Position numbers and translations under genes: made by a program. The notes under the pieces are model-generated. The model was not told the origin of the DNA. It saw only the letters and a list, made by a program, of their open reading frames with translations, and did no database searches. This document shows, one piece after another, positions 24,163 through 33,181 of a stretch of DNA of 64,000 nucleotides. Within the stretch, counting starts at the first letter, position 1. Each line of letters begins with the position of its first letter. The DNA lies in assembly GCA_013200995.1 (NCBI GenBank), contig CP053688.1, positions 1,736,001-1,800,000 of the forward strand, read 5' to 3'. The stretch is from Arthrobacter citreus. Its GTDB lineage: Bacteria; Bacillota; Bacilli; Bacillales; Bacillaceae_G.

Positions 24163-25794
24163 ATGATTTATGAAGACCCAATCTATTGGAATAATGATGT
24201 TGCCTATTACATTGAAAAAACACATAAACTCACACCGGATAAGCCATGTATCACCATAAAAATACCGTTTGATCGTCTTGGCTTAGATGAAAAGATGGAT
24301 CAAGTTGTTCTCTCAGATTTTGCTTTAAGAGAATGGGTTGATCATATTGAAACATTAAATGAATTAATTTATAACCGTTCACGAACCGATAAAGAAAATG
24401 GTGCGTTTTATTGTTTTCGTCCAACCAATGTGTTGTTGAAACGCAATGTATCCTTTGTCGAGCTCATCTCGGAAAAATGGTATTTATGCATAATGATTAC
24501 AGTACAGCTTCCATTCAAGGATAATAATAAAGCTATGCGAATGCTATGCAAAATGCTTCCAAAAGAAGTGGAGAAGTTTATTACAAAGTTTGATCTCATA
24601 AAATTGAATACTGCCATGGATTTAGTAAAAAAACAAAATATGATTCGCGATTGGCTAAAAACCAATGGTTATTGTGCATTTATTGGGAATGGCAGCATTT
24701 TGCCAAGAAATAAAGAAAAAAATGGTCCACTAGAGGGTGCTTTGCCTTTTACATCCCCAGAAGATGTTGAAGTTGAAATTAAAGGTATGCGCGGAATGGG
24801 TATAAAACGTGGTGTCACAGTCATCACCGGTGGTGGCTATTCGGGTAAAAGTACAATGTTGGATGCACTAAATTCTGGGATTTACAACCATATTGTAGGA
24901 GACGGACGAGAATTTGTCGTTACAGATCAAAGTGCAATGGAAATTTCTGCAGAGGAAGGCCGTTCCATAAAAAATATCAATATTACACCATTCATAAAAT
25001 GGATTCCAAATAGCTCGGCAGAACAGTTTTCTACTGACTATGCCTCTGGTTCTACATCTCAAGCTGCAAATATTATGGAAGCAATCAATTATGGATGTAA
25101 GCTTCTTCTTATTGATGAAGATCGAAGTGCGACCAACTTTATGATTCAAGACATCAAAATGCGTTCATTAATTAAGCATGAGCCGATTACACCTTTTACG
25201 GAACGTGTTAGGGAACTTTATGAGGCTGTTGGCGTATCTTCTATTCTTGTAATTGGTGGAAGCGGCGAATTTTTATCCGTAGCCGATCAAATTATTTTAA
25301 TGGATAACTTTATGCCAAAAAACGTAACGCAAGAAGCAAAAAATTTATGTGAACATGACAAACCACATGAACGTATTCCCCTTACAAACTGGGAGATAGA
25401 AAGAAAAATAAACACCGATCACTTTTCGAGCTATCCACAAGGTAGCGGTACAGAAAAACTGATTGTTTCAACGATGGGATACATGATGATAGGCGATGAA
25501 CAAATTGATATCAGAGGACTATACAATATCACATCACACGCCCAGCTTGCAGCTATTGCCTTTTTAATTCGAAAAATAGCCATAAATAAACAAGATCGCC
25601 ACATCTTACTTCATGAAAAGATCAAAAAAGCTCTCGAAGACATGGAAAGAGATGGAGTGGATATTGTATTTTCTTCCTTTTTTCCTGGTTTCGAAAGATG
25701 GCTTGAATTACCTAGAATTAATGAAGTATTATCTGTCATAAACCGAATGAAACATTTGAATTTTATTCAGCCGGAGCCATCTGAACAACTCTAA
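24163..25794 (+). CDS. ABC-class P-loop ATPase (PF09818/COG3044 type)
   Basis: 543 residues from ATG 24163. Soluble ATPase with P-loop GGGYSGKST (223-231), the family blocks VGDGREFVVTD, AEEGRSIKNINI, the signature-like ASGSTSQAAN (294-303) and Walker B LLLIDEDRSATNFMI. This pattern defines the predicted ABC-class ATPases, whose role is unknown. The ATG has no SD. The same frame is open back to 24100 and reads FIKRLAQYFRSLQSGQSSYS before the Met, which fits the family's usual N-terminus, so translation probably begins near 24096-24106. There ATGATG sits one base out of frame behind AAAGG. Either a non-AUG start (ATT 24106) or a one-base frameshift is implied. Terminator at 25868. Confidence 0.82.
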   Translation: MIYEDPIYWNNDVAYYIEKTHKLTPDKPCITIKIPFDRLGLDEKMDQVVLSDFALREWVDHIETLNELIYNRSRTDKENGAFYCFRPTNVLLKRNVSFVELISEKWYLCIMITVQLPFKDNNKAMRMLCKMLPKEVEKFITKFDLIKLNTAMDLVKKQNMIRDWLKTNGYCAFIGNGSILPRNKEKNGPLEGALPFTSPEDVEVEIKGMRGMGIKRGVTVITGGGYSGKSTMLDALNSGIYNHIVGDGREFVVTDQSAMEISAEEGRSIKNINITPFIKWIPNSSAEQFSTDYASGSTSQAANIMEAINYGCKLLLIDEDRSATNFMIQDIKMRSLIKHEPITPFTERVRELYEAVGVSSILVIGGSGEFLSVADQIILMDNFMPKNVTQEAKNLCEHDKPHERIPLTNWEIERKINTDHFSSYPQGSGTEKLIVSTMGYMMIGDEQIDIRGLYNITSHAQLAAIAFLIRKIAINKQDRHILLHEKIKKALEDMERDGVDIVFSSFFPGFERWLELPRINEVLSVINRMKHLNFIQPEPSEQL

Positions 25795-25867
25795 GTATGT
25801 CTTAATTATTTGATTGTCTTATAGGAACTTAGAAAACTATCAAACTAAAAAAAGATTTATGATAAAT

Positions 25868-25912
25868 AAAGAACCCGTTTTGATCAATTTTCATCAAAAC
25901 GGGTTTTGATAA
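25868..25912 (+). terminator. Terminator of the ABC-class ATPase gene
   Basis: AACCCGTTTTGAT (25872-25884) pairs perfectly with ATCAAAACGGGTT (25893-25905), then TTGATAATTT. Confidence 0.85.
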
Positions 25913-25963
25913 TTTAACGTAAGATGTGGGTTTGTGATACCGATAGTGTTGTTGCATTATTCC

Positions 25964-26110
25964 CTAACTATCAATTACTTTCTCTAAATAAGTCTTAAAA
26001 ATTTCTACATTCCAATTATTTCTTTTGGCAGACTCAACTGACTCTATGGCATATTCGATTGCTTTTTTATGATCAACATGGGCAGCTAGCGCCTGTGTAT
26101 TTCGTAGATT
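25964..26110 (-). pseudogene. C-terminal gene fragment next to repeat locus B
   Basis: The minus strand encodes about 48 residues ending in a helical stretch (KKAIEYAIESVESAKRNN then WNVEIFKTYLEKVIDS) that looks protein-like. Upstream it continues directly into the 21-bp repeats, which supply a spurious Met-rich N-terminus. No SD. Most likely the tail of a lost gene; family not recognised. Confidence 0.4.
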
Positions 26111-26118
26111 TGTTTGTG

Positions 26119-26224
26119 ATTTGTGCATAAACTGGAGGTTTTTGTTCATTTTGTTGGGTGTTTTGTGCATAAAGTACGGAGATTTTTTCATAAAGCAGTT
26201 CGTTTTGTGCATAAGGCGTCTGCT
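26119..26224 (+). repeat. Five degenerate units at exact 21-bp spacing (locus B)
   Basis: CAT cores at 26126, 26147, 26168, 26189 and 26210, each 21 bases apart; unit consensus TTTGTGCATAAA plus about nine variable bases. Three of five units carry the full TTTGTGCATAA. Lies between the ATPase terminator and the convergent SRPBCC gene. The core differs from locus A and C, but unit length, copy number and setting agree. Confidence 0.8.
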
Positions 26225-26342
26225 CTTTTTGGAGAAGACCCTTTCAAGTCTAATCCGTGCTCAAGCAATGAATGCACATCTATCAATTCATCATTCAGTT
26301 AAAAAAAATTCGATATTTTCTCTGCTAAATCATTAATTTCTG

Positions 26343-26380
26343 ATTCAAAAAAGAGAATGATTTATAGAACCATTCTCTGT
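26343..26380 (-). terminator. Terminator of the SRPBCC gene
   Basis: Minus strand AGAGAATG pairs with CATTCTCT over an 11-base loop, followed by TTTTTT. Confidence 0.85.
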
Positions 26381-26390
26381 TATCTACTTA

Positions 26391-26813
26391 TTAATTTGTT
26401 TGCTCTGCATACTTTTTGAAATTGTCTAGAATAGATTGCCATCCTTGTTTTTGAAACTCAGGTGGATTCGTTGTTTCAGGATCGAATGTTTCAATTACTT
26501 CTGTCTGGTTTTCTTTTTCTCTAAAGGTGATATTTACTTTTCTTCCATCACCTAGCGTATAGGCAATAAGTTCATGTCTTTTTACATCATCATAGATTCC
26601 TCCAAAATCGAAACCAAAACTGCCATCCTTTGCTTCCATTCTTGAACAGAATTCTCCGCCAACTCGTAAATCATTCTCAGCCTTTAGTGTGTGCCAGTCC
26701 TCTGAAGGAGTGTTCCATTTTTTGATATGTGTTGGTTCTGTCCAAAATTCCCAAACCTTTTCTACTGGTGCATTAATAGTTGTTTCAACTGTTACTTTTT
26801 TAGTTGTATCCAT
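26391..26813 (-). CDS. SRPBCC / AHSA1-like domain protein
   Basis: 140-residue START-like fold: the N-terminal strand VTVETTINAPVEKVWEFWTE, then HIKKWNTPSEDWHT, VGGEFCSRMEAKDG and the C-terminal helix QGWQSILDNFKKYAEQ. This is the activator-of-Hsp90 homologue (AHSA1/SRPBCC) type common in Bacillus; the ligand is unknown. Start ATG 26813 after GGCAGG. Monocistronic. Confidence 0.85.
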   Translation of the reverse strand: MDTTKKVTVETTINAPVEKVWEFWTEPTHIKKWNTPSEDWHTLKAENDLRVGGEFCSRMEAKDGSFGFDFGGIYDDVKRHELIAYTLGDGRKVNITFREKENQTEVIETFDPETTNPPEFQKQGWQSILDNFKKYAEQTN

Positions 26814-26999
26814 TTTATTACCTGCCTCTCTTTGATAAAAAATAATTTTAATAAAACTTCCAATTGTCAGGCCTATTGTATAAGCTTTCTGAAAGTCACA
26901 ATTTCTTAATCCACTAACGAATTAAGTATAACCAATTAGTAACGGAAATAGTTTAAGTACTTAGTAATTCAACTATAACAATGCAATAGTTGAATAAAA

Positions 27000-27239
27000 C
27001 TACTCATTAATACCTTTCTTTATGTAATTAATACCTATAAAAAAGAATATCAAACTAATAACCAATGGAATGAGTCCAATAGTAAATAACACCGAACCAA
27101 ATGGACCTATACGCCAGTTATAATATGCACCATATGGTTTAGCTACATACAAAGAATAAACTGCTGCTGTAATAAGTGTCATTCCAAACAAAAGAATGCT
27201 TGATAAAATTCCGATCCCACCGATAAAAAGGTTCTTCAT
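27000..27239 (-). CDS. Small membrane protein, 79 residues
   Basis: Two hydrophobic helices (GGIGILSSILLFGMTLITAA and VLFTIGLIPLVISLIFFFIG) joined by an aromatic loop (YVAKPYGAYYNWRIGPFG). SD CAGGGAG before ATG 27239. Family not recognised. Confidence 0.65.
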   Translation of the reverse strand: MKNLFIGGIGILSSILLFGMTLITAAVYSLYVAKPYGAYYNWRIGPFGSVLFTIGLIPLVISLIFFFIGINYIKKGINE

Positions 27240-27844
27240 TTTTATTTCTCCCTGATATTATGTTTAATTTATTAAATTCGAGTCCTAGAAGAGGAATCCT
27301 TTTTATTAAACTATATTGTCAATTAGTACAAAAAAATAGATAGCCTTTGTAGACGATCATTGTATACCTAACCCAATGCATTTAGTTCCAAAAGTAGATT
27401 TTATGGATTTCGATTCTCCGTTGAAACATTTTTATTCCCAAGTTTGTGTTCGATAACCTTTAACAAAATTCCTATGTTAAGTCCAATTAAGATAACGCTC
27501 ATAAATAATAAAGTTAAAATGGTTATATGTAATTTTTACGAGTCAATTAAATCACTTTTTCTGATTGATTTAAAGGTAGTTTAGAAAATTATACCTACAC
27601 ACTGGGGAATTGTAACTTAGACGAATTTCCCATTTTTCATTGAAATTTGATTATCCTTAAGCATTTAAACTGTCATTATGTTACATAAAAAGCCCTATAA
27701 CAAAACGACAAAAAAGACAAATTCGAATTAACGAACTTGCCCTTTTATTAATTAATTTTTTCTCCAAGCTTAAGTTTCTAAACTACATAAACTTAACTTT
27801 GTTTTTATTATTTAACTTAAAAACTTTTTTTAGTCTAAGGATGA
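27240..27844 (-). other. 600-base gap with weak membrane-peptide frame
   Basis: Contains a 33-codon minus-strand frame (27502-27401, starting MSVILIGLNIGILLKVIEHK) that encodes one hydrophobic helix but has no SD; it may be the end of a decayed membrane gene. A terminator for the SDR operon lies at 27708-27743. Nothing else was seen. Confidence 0.35.
27708..27743 (-). terminator. Terminator of the MerR-SDR operon
   Basis: Minus strand GGCAAGTTCG pairs with CGAATTTGTC (G-U pairs) over TTAATT, then TTTTTT. It is about 100 bases after the SDR stop. Confidence 0.7.
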
Positions 27845-28606
27845 TTATAAAATCGTATTTTTCAACGCATTGTACATATTTTCAACGTGCTCATCGACTT
27901 TGTCGCGTGACATACGTAGTCTTTCAACGGAAGAGCCATATCCAATTTCTTGTTTGCCATCTTCTAATCCTTTAAAAATTCCATCTGCGAATTCACTTAA
28001 AGGTTCGCCGTGAGTATGCAATCCCGCTCCGCCTAAATCTGTATTAACTGCTGGAGGAGCAATTTCAATTACTTCTACAGTTGAATCAGATAGTTGGTGT
28101 CTCAAGCCAATTGTAAATGAGTGGAGTGCAGCTTTTGTTGCCGAATAAATTGGAGCAATTGCCAAAGGAGTAAAAGCTAATCCTGATGTAACATTAATAA
28201 TAGCCGCTTCTTGTTTTGTAGCAAAAAATGAAGCAAACAGCATGGAAAGGTGAATTGGAGCTTCGATGTTTGTTGTGATTTCATTATTGAAATATTTCCA
28301 ATCGTTTTTCGCATCTGCTTTTAAGACATTAAAACGTTGTTGAATCCCTGCATTATTTACTAATACATTCACTTCTGGATAGTTATTTGTTACCCAATCA
28401 AACAATAAAGCGCGGTCTGATTCAGTGCCTAAATCACTTACATGAGTAATAAGCTCTGGGAATTTTTCTTTTGCATCTTTAAGAACATTTTCTCGTCGAC
28501 CTATAATAATGACTTTATTTTCTAATTTTAAAAAGCGTTCTGCAATAGCCAATCCAATACCAGTACTTCCCCCTGTAATAAGGATTGTATTTCCTGTAAG
28601 TTTCAT
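27845..28606 (-). CDS. Short-chain dehydrogenase/reductase (DltE-like)
   Basis: 253-residue classical SDR: cofactor motif TGGSTGIG (10-17), VNNAGIQ, catalytic Ser in NVTSGLAF and the YxxxK pair in YSATKAALHSF. The arrangement DL after the second strand (HVSDLGTE) is DltE/YvaG-like. Substrate unknown. It is the second gene of a MerR-regulated operon (37 bases after merR), so it is probably induced by the effector that regulator senses. SD AGAGGAAAT before ATG 28606. Confidence 0.88.
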   Translation of the reverse strand: MKLTGNTILITGGSTGIGLAIAERFLKLENKVIIIGRRENVLKDAKEKFPELITHVSDLGTESDRALLFDWVTNNYPEVNVLVNNAGIQQRFNVLKADAKNDWKYFNNEITTNIEAPIHLSMLFASFFATKQEAAIINVTSGLAFTPLAIAPIYSATKAALHSFTIGLRHQLSDSTVEVIEIAPPAVNTDLGGAGLHTHGEPLSEFADGIFKGLEDGKQEIGYGSSVERLRMSRDKVDEHVENMYNALKNTIL

Positions 28607-28643
28607 TTTATTTCCTCTTTTCCTGACGTTTTTAAAAGGACAC

Positions 28644-29018
28644 TTATCCTTTTTCTTGTTCAGTACGTTTTAGATAACGATTAATTTTCAAATCAATACC
28701 CTCTAATGATTTTGTCATTAACGAGATTTCTTCTAATACTGCCTGCTTATGATTTTTCATCATTTCAAGTCGTAATTCCGTCGTTTGATCACCTTCCACT
28801 ACCCAATCAATATATTGCTTTATACTACTTATAGACATGTGCGTATTCTTTAAACAAATCACTGTTTCAAGAAGTAACATTTGATTTTCTGAGAACAGCC
28901 GTCTACCTGCATGATCACGTTCAATTAGTGGGAGTAGACCCTTTTTTTCGTAATATCGTAATGTAGATTCTGTAATATTAAATTTTGCTGCCGCTTCACT
29001 AATTGAACAATATTTCAT
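28644..29018 (-). CDS. MerR family transcriptional regulator
   Basis: 124 residues. N-terminal winged HTH (ISEAAAKFNITESTLRYYEK, then KGLLPLIERDHAGRRLFSE), followed by the dimerisation coiled coil (RLEMMKNHKQAVLEEISLMT). There is no Cys-rich metal site, so it is of the small-molecule or redox-insensitive type. It is encoded first in the operon with the SDR and preceded by a 19-bp-spacer MerR promoter with a perfect palindrome, so it almost certainly controls its own operon. Confidence 0.9.
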   Translation of the reverse strand: MKYCSISEAAAKFNITESTLRYYEKKGLLPLIERDHAGRRLFSENQMLLLETVICLKNTHMSISSIKQYIDWVVEGDQTTELRLEMMKNHKQAVLEEISLMTKSLEGIDLKINRYLKRTEQEKG

Positions 29019-29060
29019 AACTGTCCCCCATAAAATGTTTCTTTCATCGTCGACATGATT

Positions 29061-29091
29061 ATCATACGACTTAAACCATAGTTTAAGTCAA
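29061..29091 (-). promoter_or_regulatory. MerR-type promoter with palindromic operator
   Basis: Minus strand TTGACT (29091-29086), a 19-base spacer and TATGAT (29066-29061). The spacer is filled by an inverted repeat with arms GACTTAAAC and GTTTAAGTC (29089-29068) around TATG. The over-long spacer plus central palindrome is the signature of MerR activation by DNA distortion. Confidence 0.88.
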
Positions 29092-29208
29092 CAAAAGAAA
29101 TAAATGAATTATCGCTCATGAAATCATTTTTTTAGTATTAAGTAAATTTTTATGTATGTAATATGAAGCTTACCGATTAAAAAAGTAATGAAAAAAATGA
29201 ACTAATAA

Positions 29209-30000
29209 TTATTTACATGTATACATCATCCAAAATCCAATATCTTCAAATCCAATTCGTTTATAGATTGCACCTGCTTGAGGGTTATCATAAAACAAAC
29301 ACAATTCTTTCCCTTCTTGTAAAAGGGTACTACAAAGCTTGAGCATACACTTTGTTGCATACCCCTTTTTCTTATAGCTTTCTAGCGTTGCGACTCCTAC
29401 AACCATTGCTGACAAAGTATTTTCCGCTGCAGTTGAAGCACTTGATACCATTTTTCCATCTTCCTTAATAAAAAATGAACGTGAAGTACCATCAGTCAAT
29501 GTTCTACGTTTTCTTTCCACTGAAATAATCGAATCACTAAATTCAGGAACAGATGTCAATAATTTTACAAGTTCTTCTGCATCTTTTGGTGATGCTTGTT
29601 GTACATTTAAAAATTCTCCATGATTAGTTAAAATCAATCGTGTACATTTGGCGTAATATGTTTGTCTTTTTGTTTTAAGCTCTTTAGTTAAGTATGGCTC
29701 AATTTTTCCAGTAATCTCTTTAAGACCAGACATATACTTAAAGTCATGATCATTCGAAATAATCTCTGCAAATTCTTTTGCACTAAATGAATCCGCTGCA
29801 AATGGGATATAGTTTTCTTGGTATTTTAACAATATAGCTACTAATTCTCCATGAGAATTAAACTCTCCCCAAACCTTCTGAAATTCTTGGTCATATCCAT
29901 AAGCTTCAATGTCACCAATAATAAATAGATTTTCAGCGCTTCTAGACTTTAATAAGTTAAAACAAACCTCATGATCACTCTGATTAAGTCTTCTTATCAT
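29209..30000 (-). CDS. GNAT family N-acetyltransferase (two-domain, FR47-like)
   Basis: 263 residues. The C-terminal half carries the acetyl-CoA motif VVGVATLESYKKKGYATKCM and LFYDNPQAGAIYKRIGFEDI; the N-terminal half is a degenerate GNAT-like domain (NLFIIGDIEAYGYDQEF). This fits the GNAT/FR47 acyltransferases of Bacillus with unknown acceptor. GGGGGGAG stands before ATG 30000; an in-frame upstream Met at 30030 is less likely. Monocistronic. Confidence 0.82.
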   Translation of the reverse strand: MIRRLNQSDHEVCFNLLKSRSAENLFIIGDIEAYGYDQEFQKVWGEFNSHGELVAILLKYQENYIPFAADSFSAKEFAEIISNDHDFKYMSGLKEITGKIEPYLTKELKTKRQTYYAKCTRLILTNHGEFLNVQQASPKDAEELVKLLTSVPEFSDSIISVERKRRTLTDGTSRSFFIKEDGKMVSSASTAAENTLSAMVVGVATLESYKKKGYATKCMLKLCSTLLQEGKELCLFYDNPQAGAIYKRIGFEDIGFWMMYTCK

Positions 30001-30148
30001 TGTTTTTCTCCCCCCACATAGTAAAAACAAACAAAAAATATTTTCATCATTTTACAGTAAAACGAACATAATGAAAAGGGAAAAATTAGTATTTTCTAAA
30101 CTTTTAAAAAATAAAATCTTGCATATCATCTGAATGATTACTAGCCTA

Positions 30149-30559
30149 TTAATTATTTTCCTTCACTACTTCTGGATAATATTGAAAAATAAGATCTTCT
30201 TTCGATAAATCCGTTGGCACTCTTATAAAGCGCGAATACAACTCAGTTCCCGTTTGAAGTTTTTTATCAAATAGTTCAAAGCAGTCTAGGATTTCAATGA
30301 ATTTCCATTCTACTGTTTCACCAAATTGATTCAAGTATTCAGTTTCATTTTTTAAAGCTTCTTTTTCACCATTTAAATAGGCTTGTTCCACTGCAGGAGC
30401 TTTTATTAGAAGGATGGTTTCCTCAAATGTATTAAGATTATCGATTTCATAATTTATTTTTTCTGATGTAGGATTTCCAGATATTTTACATTCATATAAT
30501 ACTTTTACTGCAAACCATTCCCATTGTTGTGTCATTTTTTTTCGTAATCTTTTATTCAT
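30149..30559 (-). CDS. DUF4288 domain protein
   Basis: 136 residues with the DUF4288 pattern: WFAVKVLYECKISGNP near the start, FEETILLIKAPAVEQAYLNG, FGETVEWKFIEILDCFELFD and TELYSRFIRV. Cytosolic, function unknown. SD GAGAG before ATG 30559. Confidence 0.82.
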   Translation of the reverse strand: MNKRLRKKMTQQWEWFAVKVLYECKISGNPTSEKINYEIDNLNTFEETILLIKAPAVEQAYLNGEKEALKNETEYLNQFGETVEWKFIEILDCFELFDKKLQTGTELYSRFIRVPTDLSKEDLIFQYYPEVVKENN

Positions 30560-30673
30560 TTTCTCTCTCCTAATTAATTACGATTTATCTATTGTATTAT
30601 CTTGTTTTATTCAAAAAAAAGACAACATATAGCTGCCTTTATAATCTATTAAAATTAAAATTTCACATTATAT

Positions 30674-31144
30674 TCATCGATGAGAAGGCCACGATCCTTG
30701 CATTTTTCTAAGTTGAATAATTTGACCTGTATGATAGGCTTCATGAAGAAGTATATCCATTAGCTTCGTTTCGAAGGAATCTCTATTTAGTTCTTCTTCC
30801 GTAATATTATTTAATCGTTGTCTTAAACTTAATTGGGCATTTTCCAAACGTTCAAATACTTTTTCCCATTCGTTTTTATGATTAGACTGTTCAGTAAAGT
30901 TAAAGGTTTCATCACCATCTAGTTTTTTTGTCCATTCTCTACCTTCTAAGTTTGCTACTAACCTCTCTTTATAATAAAGCAGATGATTAACGTTTTCCCA
31001 GATTGATTTCGTTGCCTCTCCAGTAGGTTTCCAGTTAGCTTGTTCAGCACTAATTCCTTCGATTGAATCTTTTAATGGCGCAAACCAGCTTTCCTGATCA
31101 TACGTTTTGTCTAAAACATTTAAAATTAAATCTTTTCGATTCAA
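30674..31144 (-). CDS. DinB-family four-helix metal-binding protein
   Basis: 156 residues. The three conserved His of DinB/YfiT-like bundles fall in NHLLYYKERL and HEAYHTGQIIQL, a metal site typical of bacillithiol-dependent or unknown transferases. TTG start (31144) after AAGGAGGAG. Monocistronic. Confidence 0.85.
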   Translation of the reverse strand: MNRKDLILNVLDKTYDQESWFAPLKDSIEGISAEQANWKPTGEATKSIWENVNHLLYYKERLVANLEGREWTKKLDGDETFNFTEQSNHKNEWEKVFERLENAQLSLRQRLNNITEEELNRDSFETKLMDILLHEAYHTGQIIQLRKMQGSWPSHR

Positions 31145-31297
31145 AATCTACTCCTCCTTAAACTCGATTAATTTAAGAAAATTACTTCTGTAGAGTCGCG
31201 GTAACCACTGTTAATTTATTCAACATAGAGTAGCCTTTTCCTTTTATTATATCGAACTTATAAAGACATTTGTATTTTGTATCAACTCTTTCTTTAA

Positions 31298-31330
31298 ATA
31301 TAAAAAAGAGCCAAAACGATGACTCTTTTC
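31298..31330 (-). terminator. Terminator of the 68-residue membrane protein gene
   Basis: Minus strand AAAGAGTC pairs with GGCTCTTT over ATCGTTTT, then TTTT. Confidence 0.8.
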
Positions 31331-31346
31331 ATAACTATTCAAAACA

Positions 31347-31553
31347 TTAGTTTTTATATAGATCTATAAATTGAAGAATGAATAAAACTAAAAAAATAGC
31401 AGACACCAACCCAATTTTTTGAATCTTGGTTCTTTTTCGAAACCATTTCCATCTATTATTCTCTTCGTTAACATTTCCAAATTGAAAATACATCAAATAA
31501 TCAATTGTACTCATTATTAAAGCTCCTAAAATAATCCATAAAATATGTGACAT
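31347..31553 (-). CDS. Small membrane protein, 68 residues
   Basis: Two hydrophobic helices (HILWIILGALIMSTIDYLMY and IGLVSAIFLVLFILQFIDLY) joined by a strongly basic loop (NRWKWFRKRTKIQK). SD AAGGGAG before ATG 31553. Family not recognised. Confidence 0.65.
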   Translation of the reverse strand: MSHILWIILGALIMSTIDYLMYFQFGNVNEENNRWKWFRKRTKIQKIGLVSAIFLVLFILQFIDLYKN

Positions 31554-31669
31554 TTAATTTCTCCCTTAGTATAAATAGTTTCTAACTTTTAATTAATTAT
31601 ACTTCAACGATTATTAGTTGTAATTTGGGGGAATTTCATGGTTTTTCAAATAAAACTCTTCTACAAACG

Positions 31670-31703
31670 TAAAAAAGACGATAAATTATCACTTTATCGT
31701 CAG
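31670..31703 (-). terminator. Terminator of the his operon
   Basis: Minus strand GACGATAAA pairs perfectly with TTTATCGTC over a seven-base loop, then TTTTTT. Confidence 0.9.
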
Positions 31704-31710
31704 AACAAGA

Positions 31711-32532
31711 TCATTTAATAGTTGAAGAATAAACCTCATATCCTCTTCCAATATCCTTTACACTATGAGAATCTGAACCATACATAAATTGGATATTTAA
31801 TGAATTTGCAATTTCAACTACGTGATTTGGTGGATAAGTTTCACCACAATATTCTTTAAATAGTCCCGCGGTATTATAGTCTAAAATATAATTTTTTTCT
31901 TTTACTAGCTTTAATACTTCAATTTGTTTATTTATTATTTTTTCGGTATCTTCACACTTTAAAAATTGCATAAACTTATTACATAAAGTCATATGTCCGA
32001 TTCGTGTTGGTTTAAGTGGACCTAGATCATCTAAAATCGATTGTTTCACATTATCGTAGTAAGCAAGTTGAAACGCTTCTACACTACCATAGTAATTTAC
32101 TAGGCCGCTCAGTGTATCTTCAGCTTTATAATCTATACATTGCCATCCATCTTTCCCTTCCAAATAATGAATAGATAATAGACCCGTATCACAATATTTA
32201 CCGTATTCTTTTAAAAATTGTTTAAACCATACCGATTCGCTAGGTAAATAATCGTATTCAAAGCCGATTTTGATTCGAATTCGATCTTTGTATTGATCTC
32301 TTACTTTAGTCATTTCTTTTATATAATCGTCTACATCATTTTCAGACATTGAAAGTGATGCAACTGCTTCATCTGGCTTTAAAACATTTTGAAATGATGA
32401 CGGTATTGGAGTATGCTCAGTGATATGGTATTCATCGAAACCAAGTTCAATAGCTTTCTCAATCATTAATTGTACATCGTCTCCACTTCCGTGTGGACAA
32501 TATTGTGTATGAGTGTGTCCATCAATCTTCAA
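31711..32532 (-). CDS. hisJ: Histidinol-phosphatase (PHP family)
   Basis: 273-residue PHP phosphoesterase: metal-binding [12 protein letters not shown] (6-17) at the N-terminus, [17 protein letters not shown], and MYGSDSH near the C-terminus. HisJ/HisK hydrolyses L-histidinol phosphate to L-histidinol, the penultimate but one step. TTG start at 32532 overlaps the hisI stop (TTGA); the SD AAAGGAG lies inside hisI. Last gene of the operon. Confidence 0.9.
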   Translation of the reverse strand: MKIDGHTHTQYCPHGSGDDVQLMIEKAIELGFDEYHITEHTPIPSSFQNVLKPDEAVASLSMSENDVDDYIKEMTKVRDQYKDRIRIKIGFEYDYLPSESVWFKQFLKEYGKYCDTGLLSIHYLEGKDGWQCIDYKAEDTLSGLVNYYGSVEAFQLAYYDNVKQSILDDLGPLKPTRIGHMTLCNKFMQFLKCEDTEKIINKQIEVLKLVKEKNYILDYNTAGLFKEYCGETYPPNHVVEIANSLNIQFMYGSDSHSVKDIGRGYEVYSSTIK

Positions 32533-33170
32533 GATTTTACTTTCTCCTTTCTGTTGATTAAACTATTGTTTATTTCTTCAAGTTTTATTCCCTTTTCTAC
32601 CATTAAGACCATTGTGTGATAGACAAGATCACTAATTTCATAAATTAATTCCTCTGTTCCTTCATTTTTAGCTCCGATGATCACTTCACTTGTTTCTTCA
32701 CCTATTTTTTTCAATATCTTATCAATTCCTTGATTAAATAAATATGTAGTATAAGATCCTTCAATTGGATTCTTTTTTCGATCAAGAATTGTTTCATAAA
32801 GATTTGGTAAATAGGATGGAACTTCGTTTTGAGTATCATTTTCTTTATTTAACACTAATTTTTCTGAAAAACAACTATAGCTTCCTGTATGACATGCAAC
32901 ACCTACTTGCTCAACTTGCAGTAAAATTGAATCTTGGTCGCAGTCATACGATACTGATTTTACATATTGTAAATTCCCTGATGTTTCACCTTTTTTCCAT
33001 ATTTCTTGGCGACTCCTACTATAAAAGGTTGCAAATCCTGTTTCAATTGTGAGATTAATTGATTCATAATTCATATACGCTAGCATTAATACTTCATTTG
33101 TATCTACATCTTGAACGATTGCTGGTACTAAACCTTGTTCATTAAATCGAATCTTTTCTAAATCAAACAT
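32529..33170 (-). CDS. hisI: Bifunctional phosphoribosyl-AMP cyclohydrolase / phosphoribosyl-ATP pyrophosphatase
   Basis: 213-residue HisIE fusion. Residues 1-110 are the cyclohydrolase ([19 protein letters not shown], zinc ligands in [12 protein letters not shown] and [12 protein letters not shown]); residues 120-213 are the pyrophosphatase ([30 protein letters not shown]). It carries out the second and third steps of histidine synthesis. SD GGAGGAG before ATG 33170. Eleven bases separate it from hisF. Confidence 0.95.
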   Translation of the reverse strand: MFDLEKIRFNEQGLVPAIVQDVDTNEVLMLAYMNYESINLTIETGFATFYSRSRQEIWKKGETSGNLQYVKSVSYDCDQDSILLQVEQVGVACHTGSYSCFSEKLVLNKENDTQNEVPSYLPNLYETILDRKKNPIEGSYTTYLFNQGIDKILKKIGEETSEVIIGAKNEGTEELIYEISDLVYHTMVLMVEKGIKLEEINNSLINRKEKVKS

Positions 33171-33181
33171 GTTTGCTCCTC

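Noticed and set aside
26121..26336. 71-residue plus-strand frame and the Met-His-Lys-rich N-terminus of the minus frame over locus B
   Set aside because: Low complexity and period seven, product of the 21-bp array, with no SD.
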